From contig NC_133101.1 in NCBI RefSeq assembly GCF_022965805.1, forward strand, positions 9,275,069-9,339,068: 64,000 nucleotides of DNA. The letters are read 5' to 3'. The notes under the pieces are model-generated. The model saw only the letters and a program-made list of their open reading frames with translations. It ran no database searches and was not told the origin of the DNA. Shown here in pieces: positions 24,157 to 34,417 of the stretch. Numbering within the stretch: position 1 is the stretch's first letter; each line of letters starts with the position of its first letter. This DNA is from Primulina eburnea (Eukaryota > Streptophyta > Magnoliopsida > Lamiales > Gesneriaceae). The position numbers and the translations under genes are program-made.

Positions 24157-24814
24157 TGATACCCTTGTAAGAGCCCGGGTCATGGATGACCCGGAATATC
24201 AAATGGATTCCCAAATTCGAGTGAGTCTGCAGATGAATTCTTCTGGAGCCGGGCAGGTGAAAGCCCATGCTCTACTCTCCGGGCAATCTTAGGCTCGGGC
24301 TCTTGTATAAATCTCCAGGGATGCATTCTACCCGGCCACCTCGGTATGAGCACCGCACTCGAGTATACTAACAGAATAGGATGTGGGCGACTGTCCCATC
24401 TCTGACACCGTGCCGATGAGTTGACATGTCAGAATATAGGGTGTGCTCAGCCGTCCTACTATAATTAGTAGCTAGGTAGCACGGAGAACGAGGTCATCAT
24501 TACTCCTCATATTATAAATACCAGGTTTTCTCTTTACATTTGGAGGGGATTCATTCATTCATTCACACCAATCACACAGCCATCACTTGGCTACATTGGT
24601 TTTATTGCTTGAGTACCCTGCTGACTTAAGCATCGGAGTGGTCACGCCGGACACCCCTCCGGCGCCCATTCACGAGTTCCTTTCATTGTGTGCAGGTTAC
24701 AGCTGAAGCCATATTACGGAGATATATCTCATTGCTCTTATTCCCATCATTATATTGATAGCAGATCCGGTGGAGCTCCCGACCCGGCTCACCCATTTCA
24801 CCAGGATCGCATCA
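24157..24814 (+). repeat. LTR-A, left copy
   Basis: TGATACCCTTGTAAGAGCC to GGATCGCATCA. TATA box TATAAATA at 24513-24520 gives the plus orientation. Differs from the right copy at 24322 (T versus G) and near 24719 (G versus A). Confidence 0.95.
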
Positions 24815-24816
24815 TT

Positions 24817-25017
24817 GGTCGGCCGCGTGTATTTCAACATCATTAAATGCCTCCCTCGCTTCGAGATATCAGAAGAGAAGTCATACCAGAACTCTGGTGC
24901 TATGTCCTGAATCAACCACTCGAGAGATGGGCTGTCCTGACCCGGGCATCGCTCATGGGCCTGACCCATGACCCTAGCATTCCCGGGATCAACTGCCCGG
25001 GACATATTGGGGTATCA
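24817..25017 (-). repeat. Inverted fragment of LTR-B (its first ~200 bp)
   Basis: Reverse complement of 34418-34612 with a single difference seen. On the minus strand it starts TGATACCCCAATATGTCCCG and stops at CGCGGCCGA where it meets LTR-A. Upstream on the minus strand is a purine run AAGGAAGGAG, as expected for the polypurine tract preceding a 3' LTR of the minus-strand element. Confidence 0.85.
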
Positions 25018-25326
25018 TCACTCCTTCCTTAAATAGTCGGGCTAGAGTCTACTCGCTGTCCCGATTAGTCCCTTGTGCCCGGTCAGGAAAGCCATTCTGA
25101 TACACCTTCTGGACTGAGCATAGCTACACAGACGTCGGTGTATGGTGAAGACTCGCGATGTACATCAATCAATCATACCTCCCACGTTTTTATGTTTTCG
25201 AGGATGATTTATCGCAATATTTCGATAGGCGTGTACGTCTTTTCAACTTTCTGGTGCAATTCCCAATGTCCGTCCTGACCGTCTATGTATCCAAGGATTC
25301 GACGGTTGTGATTAGCCCCTTGCTAT

Positions 25327-25334
25327 TATAAATA
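25327..25334 (+). promoter_or_regulatory. TATA box of the first antisense gene
   Basis: TATAAATA, 59 nt upstream of the ATG at 25394 on the plus strand, opposite to pol. Confidence 0.55.
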
Positions 25335-25393
25335 TAGCAACATCTTTTTTATTTTTTCCAAGTTACCATTAAATAGTTGGTCACAAGAGTCAA

Positions 25394-25810
25394 ATGGCGA
25401 GCTCCAGTAATCCGTCGAATTCAGATATGGAAGAAGTCTCGTGGCGATTAGTTGAGAAGAAGAAAACCGAGATAGAAGATGAAGTGTTCCATAAGATTGT
25501 TCGTTACTGGGAGAAACTTCAGAAATTACAACTTCTCCACGAGACCGGAGAAGCTAATGCTTCTAGACTGGTGGTAAAGATGGAGAAGTATCGGGAATGT
25601 CTGAACGTGACTGAAGAGGTGAACATCTTCGAGGGTGATTACATCTACCAGCTGATGTTGCTTAAGGAGATGAAAATCCTCTCGGGCATTACAAGCACCG
25701 AGGGCTTCCTCAAGTCTTCCCCAAATGAGCTAAGGAAATGGAAAACCATGTGGATACTCTTTGTAGAAGAAGAATACTCCGCTGTAATTAGTAGAAATGC
25801 TAGCAAGTGA
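25394..25810 (+). CDS. Small protein of the retrotransposon antisense region, paralogue 1 (138 aa)
   Basis: Intronless frame, ATG at 25394 after a TATA box. Ser/Asn-rich start (MASSSNPSNS), then a helical charged body with IVRYWEKLQKLQLLHETG, KYRECLNV, LLKEMKILSGITSTEGF and a closing WKTMW. The same spaced pattern (W..KLQ...LL, KYR..L.V, KE...L...ST..F, W...W) recurs in the next frame at 26304, so the two are diverged paralogues. I do not recognise the family. It lies downstream of and antisense to the Tat-like pol, where Grande-type elements are known to carry extra antisense genes. No transmembrane segment or catalytic motif seen. Confidence 0.6.
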   Translation: MASSSNPSNSDMEEVSWRLVEKKKTEIEDEVFHKIVRYWEKLQKLQLLHETGEANASRLVVKMEKYRECLNVTEEVNIFEGDYIYQLMLLKEMKILSGITSTEGFLKSSPNELRKWKTMWILFVEEEYSAVISRNASK

Positions 25811-26258
25811 ATAAAGTTATTCTTCTGTTTCATCCTTGCTTTGTATTTTTAAGATCTGGCATGAGTCTTTATTACTGAATATCTGCTGAACAAACCAAAC
25901 AAAAGTATCCCCACGGTAATGGTTGATCACCGGCTTTGCTTTGAAACATTACGTTGGGCCCTGACAATCTCTTAGAGAGGATACGAAGCTCCAAGGTTTG
26001 TGATATCCGGGTAGTCAGAATGATGCATGCATTATCATTGAATATTATCTCGGGAAACCTTTCATATTCGGGGTCGTTTTGATAACTGCATCCGCCTTTT
26101 GGTCTACCCCACGTAATTTTCGAGGCCCTTATTAATCGCCCACGTGCACTGGTCTTAATGGCTATGATACATTCTCCTTCCCAATAAATGACGGCATGCT
26201 TTAATTAACCTTAGGCTCTTCACATTCCCTCATCCCAAACGTCTTTTCCTCCCTTTCC

Positions 26259-26266
26259 TATAAATA
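26259..26266 (+). promoter_or_regulatory. TATA box of the second antisense gene
   Basis: TATAAATA, 37 nt upstream of the ATG at 26304, plus strand. Confidence 0.55.
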
Positions 26267-26303
26267 AATTGGTGGATAAGATGCACCCATACCAATCAGA
26301 ACA

Positions 26304-26750
26304 ATGTCGAGCTCCAGCGACTCCAGCACTTGCAGCAGTGCCATCTCTTCTGTTGGTGTGCAAAGTCAAATCCCAGCGGAGTTACGTCCCTATGTAGAGC
26401 TTTTCAAAAAGAATGTCGATGAGTACATTCTGGCCAAAGTCGTATGTACCTGGCATAAGCTTCAATTCATCGGCCTTCTTTATTTGAACGGCACAGTCCT
26501 CACTCGTTCTCAAAGGATGGTGACGAGGAAATACAGGCGGGAACTAGGGGTATCCCGCATTGAAGAGTTGCTGACTGACCAAAACCTGCTGCATGCCATG
26601 TTGTGGAAGGAATGGCGGCATCTAAATAAGGTCTCGAGCACTGATTCCTTTGTCAATCTTGGCATTCAAGAAGTTACTGACTGGATGGATGAGTGGAAAG
26701 GTCGAGTGGCCACTGAAATTTCTGTAATAAGACGCCGACCATTCCCTTAA
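26304..26750 (+). CDS. Small protein of the retrotransposon antisense region, paralogue 2 (148 aa)
   Basis: Intronless frame with a Ser-rich start (MSSSSDSSTCSSAISSVG) and a body with VVCTWHKLQFIGLLYLNG, RKYRRELGVSRIEELL, LWKEWRHLNKVSSTDSF and DWMDEWKG, ending in the basic RRRPFP. Colinear with the 138-residue protein at 25394; the conserved tryptophans, KYR and ST(E/D).F positions support common descent by duplication within the element. Family unknown to me. Own TATA box just upstream. No frameshift or early stop, suggesting recent function or a young insertion. Confidence 0.6.
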   Translation: MSSSSDSSTCSSAISSVGVQSQIPAELRPYVELFKKNVDEYILAKVVCTWHKLQFIGLLYLNGTVLTRSQRMVTRKYRRELGVSRIEELLTDQNLLHAMLWKEWRHLNKVSSTDSFVNLGIQEVTDWMDEWKGRVATEISVIRRRPFP

Positions 26751-27362
26751 TGAAAATTTAGACAATTAATTCCTGCGTCTTCTTTTAATTCCTTGCAAAT
26801 GTTTTAACACCAGCTAAACTAATCATCAATCCGAAAACCGAAAAAGGTAGGCCTAAACATATCCGAACGTCGGGTCCCATGCTGTCCGGGCCTTTTAGCC
26901 GGGTGATGGGATCCTCTGCTCCCGAGTTACCTCGTAAGAGGCCGGGACTTGGCATGTTTTCTTTCTTGATTGTGATAAAAGGATTCTATCGGGGCGTATT
27001 ACCTCTTTACCTTTTTCACGCATGGATATAAAAGAATAGTCATATGATAAATCGGTAAGTCCCAATCTGAGTATAGTGGGTATTCCTTCGATAACTTTAG
27101 TTCTTCCGGGATCTGAATAAGGCCGAGATATGGCATTATCCCAATCCCTCTCTTCGCTTTTTCAGTCAATCATTGCGCAGTCATAATGATAGAATTCTGA
27201 GGACGTGTTGTCAGAGCCCGTACGTATTCTCAGCTACCATGGCGCCTCGATTTGAGCAACTGTCTTTTCAATTTTCCCGCCGAATGATGCCGCTCAACTT
27301 CCAAGGCTAATCTAGCCCGTCCAATCTATGCCAGATCAACGGCATAAATTCCATCTTACCCT

Positions 27363-27370
27363 TATATATA
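27363..27370 (+). promoter_or_regulatory. TATA-like box of the third antisense gene
   Basis: TATATATA about 180 nt upstream of the ATG at 27550, leaving room for a 5' UTR with CT-rich stretches. Confidence 0.4.
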
Positions 27371-27549
27371 GCGATCCATCGCTTTTTCTAAAAATCACTT
27401 GCAAATTTATTCTTCGGCGAAGCCCTGCTTGTTTTCTTCCTCGGTCTTCTCTGTAGATTTCTCCGGCGATCTCTCCGACTATCAACCATCACCCTCAATT
27501 CCTCTCAGTAAGTCTCTCTTTTCTGTGTCTTATTTGCTTCTTTTCCATC

Positions 27550-29812
27550 ATGTCCAATTCCACTTCTTCTACCTCGGGCAAAAATGCTAGGGGCCTATCG
27601 GAGGACAATTCTCCCACCCCTTCTGACCAGTCTGTTCAGATTCCGAGGGGTATTCCTACTATCCCCTCTCGATCCTTGTCCAAGAAGACTGCTAAAGCGT
27701 CTTCTTCCCGACCCCTGGGCTCCCCGAGTAGAGGGAAGGGTAAAATAACAGGGCCCTTCTGGTTTTCTACGGTGTCTTCCACTCTCCGTCCGGGTAGTTT
27801 AGGAGACATTCGGTCCCTGGGGGCTATTCCTTCTACTTATGACATTAGGATTCCCGGACCTACTGACCATCCTGATACTCCTCCCCTCGGATACCACGCT
27901 TTCTTCCTTGAGCAGCTTAGGAGCGGTCTCCGTTTCCCGGTTCATCATTTCTTTGAAGGAGTTGCTCGATTTTTTAACCTTCCTCTTAATCATCTTCATC
28001 CCAATGCTTTTCGTATTATGGCAGCTACTTTTGTTTTGTTCCGCATGAAACTTATTCCCATTAACTCCTCCGTCTTTCACTATTTTTATTCCTGTCGATT
28101 TAATGACGGGGTTTTTTCTTTTATGGCCCGGATGCACTATCGGTTTTTAACCGACATCCCTTCTTCTTTGAAGGGATGGAAAACAAAATTTTTCTTTCTG
28201 AAATTTCCGACTCTCCCCACCTGTGCTTTGGGGTTTCTTCCTTCCATGCCTAAACAACCTGAGCTTCCCCGAGATTTCAAACTTCTTCCTCCTTTTACTG
28301 ATGCCTGGGATGCTTTAGGAAAGCAATCCTTCTTATCTTCAGTGCTGATTGGGTCGAACAATCTGGCCTATTACGGGATCGGGTCCCGGCCTGAAGACCC
28401 TGTAGATCAGATCATCGACGAGTTTGATCAACCCGGGTCGCAGGCGGGTAAATCGCTTTTCTTGGCTTTTTTTTTTTTTTTTTTTTTTTGGCGACTTTAC
28501 CTTGCTGACCCACTGTGTTCTTGATGTAGCCGAAGAAGACATGATCAAAGCAAGCTTTCTAGAGGCTGCTGCTCAGAGGAAAGCGGAGCAAAAGAGGATT
28601 AGAGCGGAGAAAAGGGCGAAGGAAGCCCAGGAACAGGAGGAGTGCCGGGCCAGGGAGGCGGCCGAAGCTGGTGAATTGGAAGCACGCCGTGCTAGGGAGG
28701 CAGCTGAAGCTCAAGAAACAGAAGAACACAGAGCCAGCGAGGCAGATTTGGCCCGGGAAGCAGAGAGTAATGCCCAAGCAGGGGCCAGTTCTCCCAGGGT
28801 GGGGCCTATCTCTTCGGGAGGGGAGGAAGACTCAACTTCCCTGAACCGTCGCAAGAGGAGAGCCACCACGGAGCCACGGGTGGAGACGGTAGTGGTGGAA
28901 GATGAGCCCGAGGGGATGACCCCTTCCCCTGCTTTGGCTGATCCTTCTACAGGCACTTCGGCGACGAGGCCTCTGGTTCTACCCAATATTTTTGGGGATA
29001 CCATCAGTTCAGATCTACTAGGAGTGATCGGGAGCTTCCTCCGACCTGACGAGGTGGCACATCTTCAGGGAATGCACCCTAATATGCTCCTAAGCGAAGG
29101 AGCGGCCCGGACCTTCTCGGTAAGTTCATTTTTTTGGGTTCCCTCTCCCTTGCTTCTTCCTTTCTCCTGCAAATTTTCCTGACCTTTTCATTACCAGGGT
29201 TTACAAATGTTACTTCATGGGCATGAACGAGTGGCGAAGATAGCCAAGAGAGCTAATGCCCAAACCAAGGCCGCTCAGGGAGCGCATGGTCAGCTCCAAG
29301 AGGAAGTAAGCCGGATCAGGGAAATTCATGAGAATGTCCTGGCCCGGGAGAAGGCCATTTGGCAACAGCAGATGGATCTGCTTCAGGCAAACTTATCTGT
29401 TGTTCGGGCGGAGGCGCAGTCGGCCAGGGCAGAAGCAGAATCCTCCCGGGCTCGTGCCGAGGATTTCGAGGCGATGGCTGCTGAGGCTAGAGAAGGGATG
29501 CTGGCTGCCAGAGAAGATGCAGAATACCACCGGGTCCGGGCTGAGGACTTTCAGGCGGCAGTGGCTCTTTTGAGGAAGACCCAGACAGAGCAGATGTCAC
29601 ACTTCCTGAAGTCTTCGGATTTTAAACGAATGCTGGCCAGAAAAGCTTTCCCGTACTTTGAACAAGGCTTTAACAAGTGTTTGGAGCAATTCAAGGAAGC
29701 TGGCCTGGTTCCAGCGGATATGGAAGATTTCCCAGATTTGGAGAAGGCTGTTGCATCTCTCCCAGACGATGACAAGGAAGATATGGATAAGCGGGACCCT
29801 CCTGCGGAATAA
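27550..29812 (+). CDS. Putative gypsy-type transposon protein (Transposase_28-like), three exons, ~700 aa
   Basis: Exons 27550-28447, 28530-29119 and 29198-29812 join in frame (701 codons with stop). Both introns are GT-AG; the first contains an unbroken T run of about 22. The N-terminus is Ser/Thr/Pro-rich with basic patches. Residues about 110-250 carry GYHAFFLEQLRSGLRFPVHH, FFEGVARFFNLPLNHLHPNA and RIMAATFVLF, which I recognise as the plant 'putative gypsy type transposon' domain (Pfam Transposase_28 type). The C-terminal half is Ala/Arg/Glu-rich coiled coil (REAAEA, ARAEAESSRARAEDF). It is encoded antisense to pol, downstream of it. Molecular role unknown; the coiled coil suggests oligomerisation (inference). 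Confidence 0.7.
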
Positions 29813-29969
29813 ACAACTCTCTTTTTTTTTTTTTTTTTTTTTGTAACCCCTTTCCTCTGATCTATGTATGCATGTTTCTTTTTTTCGATTTTGCTCCCTT
29901 TAGAAAAATTTCGTAATTTCGATTGCTAAATGGGATACGGTTTACCCGGGTTGGGTATAAGTCCTAAAA

Positions 29970-30455
29970 GATAATCCGGGGTACGGGTCCATCCGGCCAG
30001 GGTACGGGTCCCTGGGCTTAAAAGATTATCCGGGGTACGGGTCCACCGGGCCAGGGTACGGGTCCCTGGACTTAAAAGATTATCCGGGGTACGGGTCCAC
30101 CGGGCCAGGGTACGGGTCCCTGGACTTAAAAGATTATCCGGGGTACGGGTCCACCGGGCCAGGGTACGGGTCCCTGGACTTAAAAGATTATCCGGGGTAC
30201 GGGTCCACCGGGCCAGGGTACGGGTCCCTGGACTTAAAAGATTATCCGGGGTACGGGTCCACCGGGCCAGGGTACGGGTCCCTGGACTTAAAAGATTATC
30301 CGGGGTACGGGTCCACCGGGCCAGGGTACGGGTCCCTGGACTTAAAAGATTATCCGGGGTACGGGTCCACCGGGCCAGGGTACGGGTCCCTGGACTTAAA
30401 AGATTATCCGGGGTACGGGTCCACCGGGCCAGGGTACGGGTCCCTGGACTTAAAA
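29970..30455 (-). repeat. Hairpin array A: nine 54-bp tandem units, 3' of pol
   Basis: Exactly nine 54-bp units (486 bp), almost identical except the first. Read on the minus strand (pol sense) each unit contains CCAGGGACCCGTACCCTGG, a 6-bp stem with a 7-nt loop, and a second imperfect hairpin around CCCGTACCCCGG. It starts about 60 bp after the pol stop codon. The stem-loop closely resembles CCAGGGATCCGTACCCTGG of the array at 35435-36345. Confidence 0.92.
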
Positions 30456-30512
30456 GAATTCTTTCGAGTAATTTCCTTCATTCAGTGTAGAAATAATAGA
30501 TACAAATGTTTC

Positions 30513-33500
30513 TTAAGCATAATACTTCTTTAAATGAAAAGCATTCCATGGTCTTTTAAGAACACGTCCTTGAGGATCTTCGAGATAATAGGCCGTACCA
30601 GAACTGACTTTTCTGATTACTTTGAAAGGCCCTTCCCATTTGGCTTCTAGCTTCCCCACATCACCCACCGGTTTAACTTTTTTCATAACCAGATCTCCCA
30701 CGTGAAAATCACTTCTTCGGACGTGCTTGTTATAGGATTTTATGATCCTGTTGCGATAAGCTTCCATCCGGATGACCGCCCGATCTCTTTTTTCTTCCAC
30801 AAGGTCGAGCTCCAGGGCTCGAGATAAGTCATTGTTGCTCGAATAGGATTCCACTCGAGTGGAAGATTGCCCGATTTCTACTGGCAAGACTGCTTCAGAT
30901 CCATAAACCAGACCATATGGGGTTTCCCGAGTAGATGTCCGAGGAGTAGTCCGATAAGCCCATAAGACGCTGGGTAATTCTTCTACCCAATCTTTTCCTT
31001 TCCCCTGCAACCGGGCTTTCAAAGCTTGCACGATGATCCTGTTGGTTACCTCTGTCTGGCCATTGGCTTGAGGGTAGGCTACTGAGGTAAAAGATTGCAT
31101 AATCTTCATTTCCTGACACCAAGAGGTAATCTTTTTTCCTTGGAATTGTCTGCCATTGTCTGAAATCAATTTCCTGGGGATGCCATATCGGCAGACAATG
31201 TTTTTCCATAAGAATTTCATGATTTCATCCTCGGTGATTCTTGCCAACGGCTCGGCTTCTACCCATTTAGAAAAATAATCCACGGCTACCAGGAGGAACT
31301 TCTTCTGGGCGCGAACTGGCGGAAAGGGACCCACGATGTCCAATCCCCATTGGTCAAAAGGGCATGATGCGGAGATCGGTTGCATGTTAGCAGTTGGGCG
31401 GTGGTGGAAATTAGAGTGATGTTGACAACCTTGGCATTTCTGGACGAGCCGGGCAGCATCTTGGTTTACTTGGGGCCACCAAAATCCTGCTAAAATAACC
31501 TTCCGCGATAGAGCCGTTCCCCCGAGATGTTCCCCACAACATCCCTCATGTATTTCCCGAAGGACATACTCTGTCTCTTCCCCCGATAGGCACTTGAGTA
31601 AGGGGCCCTGAAAGGATCGCCTATATAAAACATCATTTAAAAGGGCAAATCGGGGTACCTGCTTCCTGATCTTTACAGCTTGGGTCCGGTCTTCTGGAAG
31701 TTTTCCCTCCTTTATATATTCTATGAGAGGAGTCACCCAAGAGTCTTCTCTCAGCGGGGGTGTTTCTTCTTCAAGCGAAGATACGAGCTTCGAACAATAG
31801 AGAATCTCCCGGGTGCTTACTTCTGTCAAGGAAGCCGCCAATTTAGCCAATGTGTCGGCTTCGGTGTTTTCTTCCCAGGGAATCTGTTCGATACTCCAGT
31901 CTGTGAAGGATGACGCTTGAGAAGTGATAAGATTCAAGTACTTGAGCATCTTTTCATTCTTAACTTCGTAAGCTCCCTTAATTTGTTGAGTAATCAGCTG
32001 GGAGTCGGAATAAATGATGATTCGGGATGCCCCAATCTCTCGGGCAGCACGCAACCCTGCCAAGACAGCTTCGTATTCTGCTTCATTATTCGTGACCCTA
32101 AAGTCAATCCTTAAAGCCAATTTAATCCTTTCTTCGAGTGGGGAGATCAAGACGACCCCCACTCCGCATCCTGCTATGTTTGAAGCGCCATCAACAAATA
32201 CCCTCCACACTTTTTCTTCCTCGGGCTGGATCATTTCTGTTAAGAAATCTGATAGCGCTTGTGCTTTTATTGCAGCCCGGGGTTTATACTCAATATCGTA
32301 TTCCCCGAGTTCTACAGTCCATTTGATCATCCTCCCCGAGACCTCTGCATGAGTCATAATTCTGCCGAGAGGAGAATTAGTGAGGACCACAATGGGATGT
32401 GATAGGAAATACGGTCTCAACTTTCGAGCAGTCATTACCAAAGCTAGAGCAATCTTTTCTAATTCACTGTATCTCATTTCGGCTCCGCGAAGGGCGTGAC
32501 TGACATAGTAGACAGGCTTCTGATCGGTCCCTTCTTCCTTGACGAGCACGGAACTAACAGCAATTTCGGTGGCTGAGAGATAGACCCACAATTTTTCTCC
32601 GGGCTCGGGTTTTGCTAAGACAGGCAATTCAGCCAAGTGTTTTTTCAAATTTTGAAAGGCCTGCTCGCAGTTATCATCCCAGCCGAATTTCTGTGCTTTC
32701 CTCAGAACTTGAAAGAAAGGATAGCTACGGTGTGCAGATCGGGAAATGAAGCGTGATAAGGCTGCAATTTTCCCTGTCAGTTTTTGCACATCTCGAACCG
32801 ACTGAGGAGAGGGCATATCCATGATGGCCCTGATTTTTTCTGGGTTGACTTCGATTCCTCGATCCGTGACCATGAACCCCAAGAATTTGCCACTCTTAAC
32901 CCCAAACACACATTTGGCCGGGTTAAGTTTTATCCTGTACTGCTTCAAAGTGGCGAAGGTTTCGATCAGATCATCGATGAAATGGGTGACTTCTCGGGTT
33001 TTAATCAAAATGTCATCCACATATACTTCAATATTTCGGCCTATCTGTTTTTGAAAGACAAGATTCATCAGTCGTTGATATGTAGCCCCTGCATTTTTTA
33101 GTCCAAAAGGCATTACAACATAGCAGAAAGTTCCCCCAGACGTGACGAAACTAGCTTTGTCTTGATCTTCTGTAGCTAAAGGGATCTGATGATATCCCTG
33201 ATATGCATCCAAAAAACTCAAGATTTCACACCCAGAAGTGGAATCGACTAGCTGATCAATCCGAGGGAGTGGGTAACAATCCTTCGGGCAAGCTTTATTC
33301 AGATCTCTGAAATCTACACACATTCTCCATTTCCCAGCAGACTTTGGGACGAGAACTACATTCGATAGCCAAGAAGGGAAATGGACTTCCCTAATTTGTC
33401 CAGCCCTCAGCAATGCTTCGACCTGTTTTTCAATTATTTTATCTTTCTCCGGGCCGAAATGTCGCTTTTTTTGCTTAATTGGCCGGGACCCTGGGAGGAT

Positions 33501-33662
33501 ATTTAGTCTATGCTCGGCCACTTGGGGCGAGATCCCGGTCAGTTCCTGCTGAGACCAAGCAAAGATATCGGCATTAGTTTTTAAACATTGCAAGAGTTTT
33601 ACCCGGGTGGTGGCGCAGATGTCCCGAGCTATCCGGATAGTCTTTCCCGACTCGATCTCCAC
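30513..33662 (-). CDS. Ty3/gypsy (Tat-like) polyprotein: reverse transcriptase, RNase H, integrase
   Basis: An uninterrupted 1049-residue frame. Approximate order: reverse transcriptase, residues 90-300 (RMCVDFRDLNKACPKDCYPL, FLDAYQGYHQIPLA, catalytic YVDD near 214); RNase H, 330-450; a second, archaeal-type RNase H, 480-610 (VFVDGASN, TNNEAEYEA, YSDSQL, ADTLAKLAAS); integrase zinc finger, 700-755 (H...H...CQGCQ); catalytic core (WGLDIVGPF, D near 770; SDNGRQF; E in QANGQTE); and a GPFKV C-terminal module. The double RNase H and RT type point to the Tat/Retand clade. No lesion seen. The first codon shown is a GTG at 33662; the true upstream junction is with pro in another frame. Confidence 0.93.
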   Translation of the reverse strand: MEIESGKTIRIARDICATTRVKLLQCLKTNADIFAWSQQELTGISPQVAEHRLNILPGSRPIKQKKRHFGPEKDKIIEKQVEALLRAGQIREVHFPSWLSNVVLVPKSAGKWRMCVDFRDLNKACPKDCYPLPRIDQLVDSTSGCEILSFLDAYQGYHQIPLATEDQDKASFVTSGGTFCYVVMPFGLKNAGATYQRLMNLVFQKQIGRNIEVYVDDILIKTREVTHFIDDLIETFATLKQYRIKLNPAKCVFGVKSGKFLGFMVTDRGIEVNPEKIRAIMDMPSPQSVRDVQKLTGKIAALSRFISRSAHRSYPFFQVLRKAQKFGWDDNCEQAFQNLKKHLAELPVLAKPEPGEKLWVYLSATEIAVSSVLVKEEGTDQKPVYYVSHALRGAEMRYSELEKIALALVMTARKLRPYFLSHPIVVLTNSPLGRIMTHAEVSGRMIKWTVELGEYDIEYKPRAAIKAQALSDFLTEMIQPEEEKVWRVFVDGASNIAGCGVGVVLISPLEERIKLALRIDFRVTNNEAEYEAVLAGLRAAREIGASRIIIYSDSQLITQQIKGAYEVKNEKMLKYLNLITSQASSFTDWSIEQIPWEENTEADTLAKLAASLTEVSTREILYCSKLVSSLEEETPPLREDSWVTPLIEYIKEGKLPEDRTQAVKIRKQVPRFALLNDVLYRRSFQGPLLKCLSGEETEYVLREIHEGCCGEHLGGTALSRKVILAGFWWPQVNQDAARLVQKCQGCQHHSNFHHRPTANMQPISASCPFDQWGLDIVGPFPPVRAQKKFLLVAVDYFSKWVEAEPLARITEDEIMKFLWKNIVCRYGIPRKLISDNGRQFQGKKITSWCQEMKIMQSFTSVAYPQANGQTEVTNRIIVQALKARLQGKGKDWVEELPSVLWAYRTTPRTSTRETPYGLVYGSEAVLPVEIGQSSTRVESYSSNNDLSRALELDLVEEKRDRAVIRMEAYRNRIIKSYNKHVRRSDFHVGDLVMKKVKPVGDVGKLEAKWEGPFKVIRKVSSGTAYYLEDPQGRVLKRPWNAFHLKKYYA

Positions 33663-34411
33663 CGATTCTTGCTCTTCTTCCGATCAATTCGGACTGTTTC
33701 TCCATAACATCTTCGAGAAGAGGGCTGGTCGCCCTTGACTTCTCCGACCTGTCCTTTCACTGGGAATTTGATCTTTTGGTGGTACGTCGAGGCCACTGCT
33801 CTCATTTCATTCATGGCTGGTCTCCCTATGATGACATTATATGAAGATGGGGCGTCCACCACTGTGAAAGTAGTTATGACAGTTTTTTTCAAGTCTCCAG
33901 TGCCCAGAGTCAGGGGTAGAGCAATTTCCCCTTCTGGATACACGGCGTGCCCAGCGAACCCGAACAGGGCGGTTTCCACAGTTTCCAGCTGGTATTCATG
34001 CAGATCCATTTGGATGAGGGCATCTTTGAAAATAACATTGACAGAGCTCCCATTATCCACGAAAATTCTTAACACGTCATAATTGGCGATGCGGGCCTGA
34101 ATGACCAGCGCATCATTGTGAGGTAAACTCACTCCTTGGAGATCTTCTGGTCCAAAGCTTATAATCGGCTCGTCTCTTCTTTTATTATCAACTTCTAGAC
34201 ACTCCCTCCTACCCCTTGCCTTCCTTGCCCGATTAGAGTCGCCATCAGTAGCTCCCCCTGAAATCATTTTGATTACTCCTCGACTCGGAGAAGGATCCTC
34301 TCCTCCCACTGGCTTGATTCTCTCTTCCCGGGTACTCGTTTCTCCTCCTCGTCTTCCACTTGAAGTGCTCATCGTTCTTTGGGGAATATTCAGCGATGAA
34401 CGTCTGGACAA
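33629..34411 (-). pseudogene. gag C-terminus and aspartic protease of the Tat-like element, gag 5' part lost
   Basis: The frame carries the end of gag (GVIKMISGGATDGDSNRARK, a typical gag/pro linker) and the retropepsin-type protease with the active-site variant FVDNGSSVNVIF and the closing NVIIGRPAMN. Upstream, gag is cut off at about 34412, where the sequence switches to LTR-B, so about the N-terminal two thirds of gag are missing. It overlaps the start of pol by about 34 nt in a different frame (pol lies in the -1 frame relative to pro), which could be programmed frameshifting or a one-base indel near 33690. Confidence 0.85.
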
Positions 34412-34417
34412 CCAGGG

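Noticed and set aside
24697..25005. Minus-strand 102-codon frame, repeated as a plus-strand frame at 34360-34614
   Set aside because: Both fall within LTR-A/LTR-B sequence. The identical translation simply reflects the inverted LTR-B pieces.
29970..30455. Possible CRISPR-like array
   Set aside because: Units are contiguous 54-bp tandem repeats without unique spacers, inside a plant retrotransposon.
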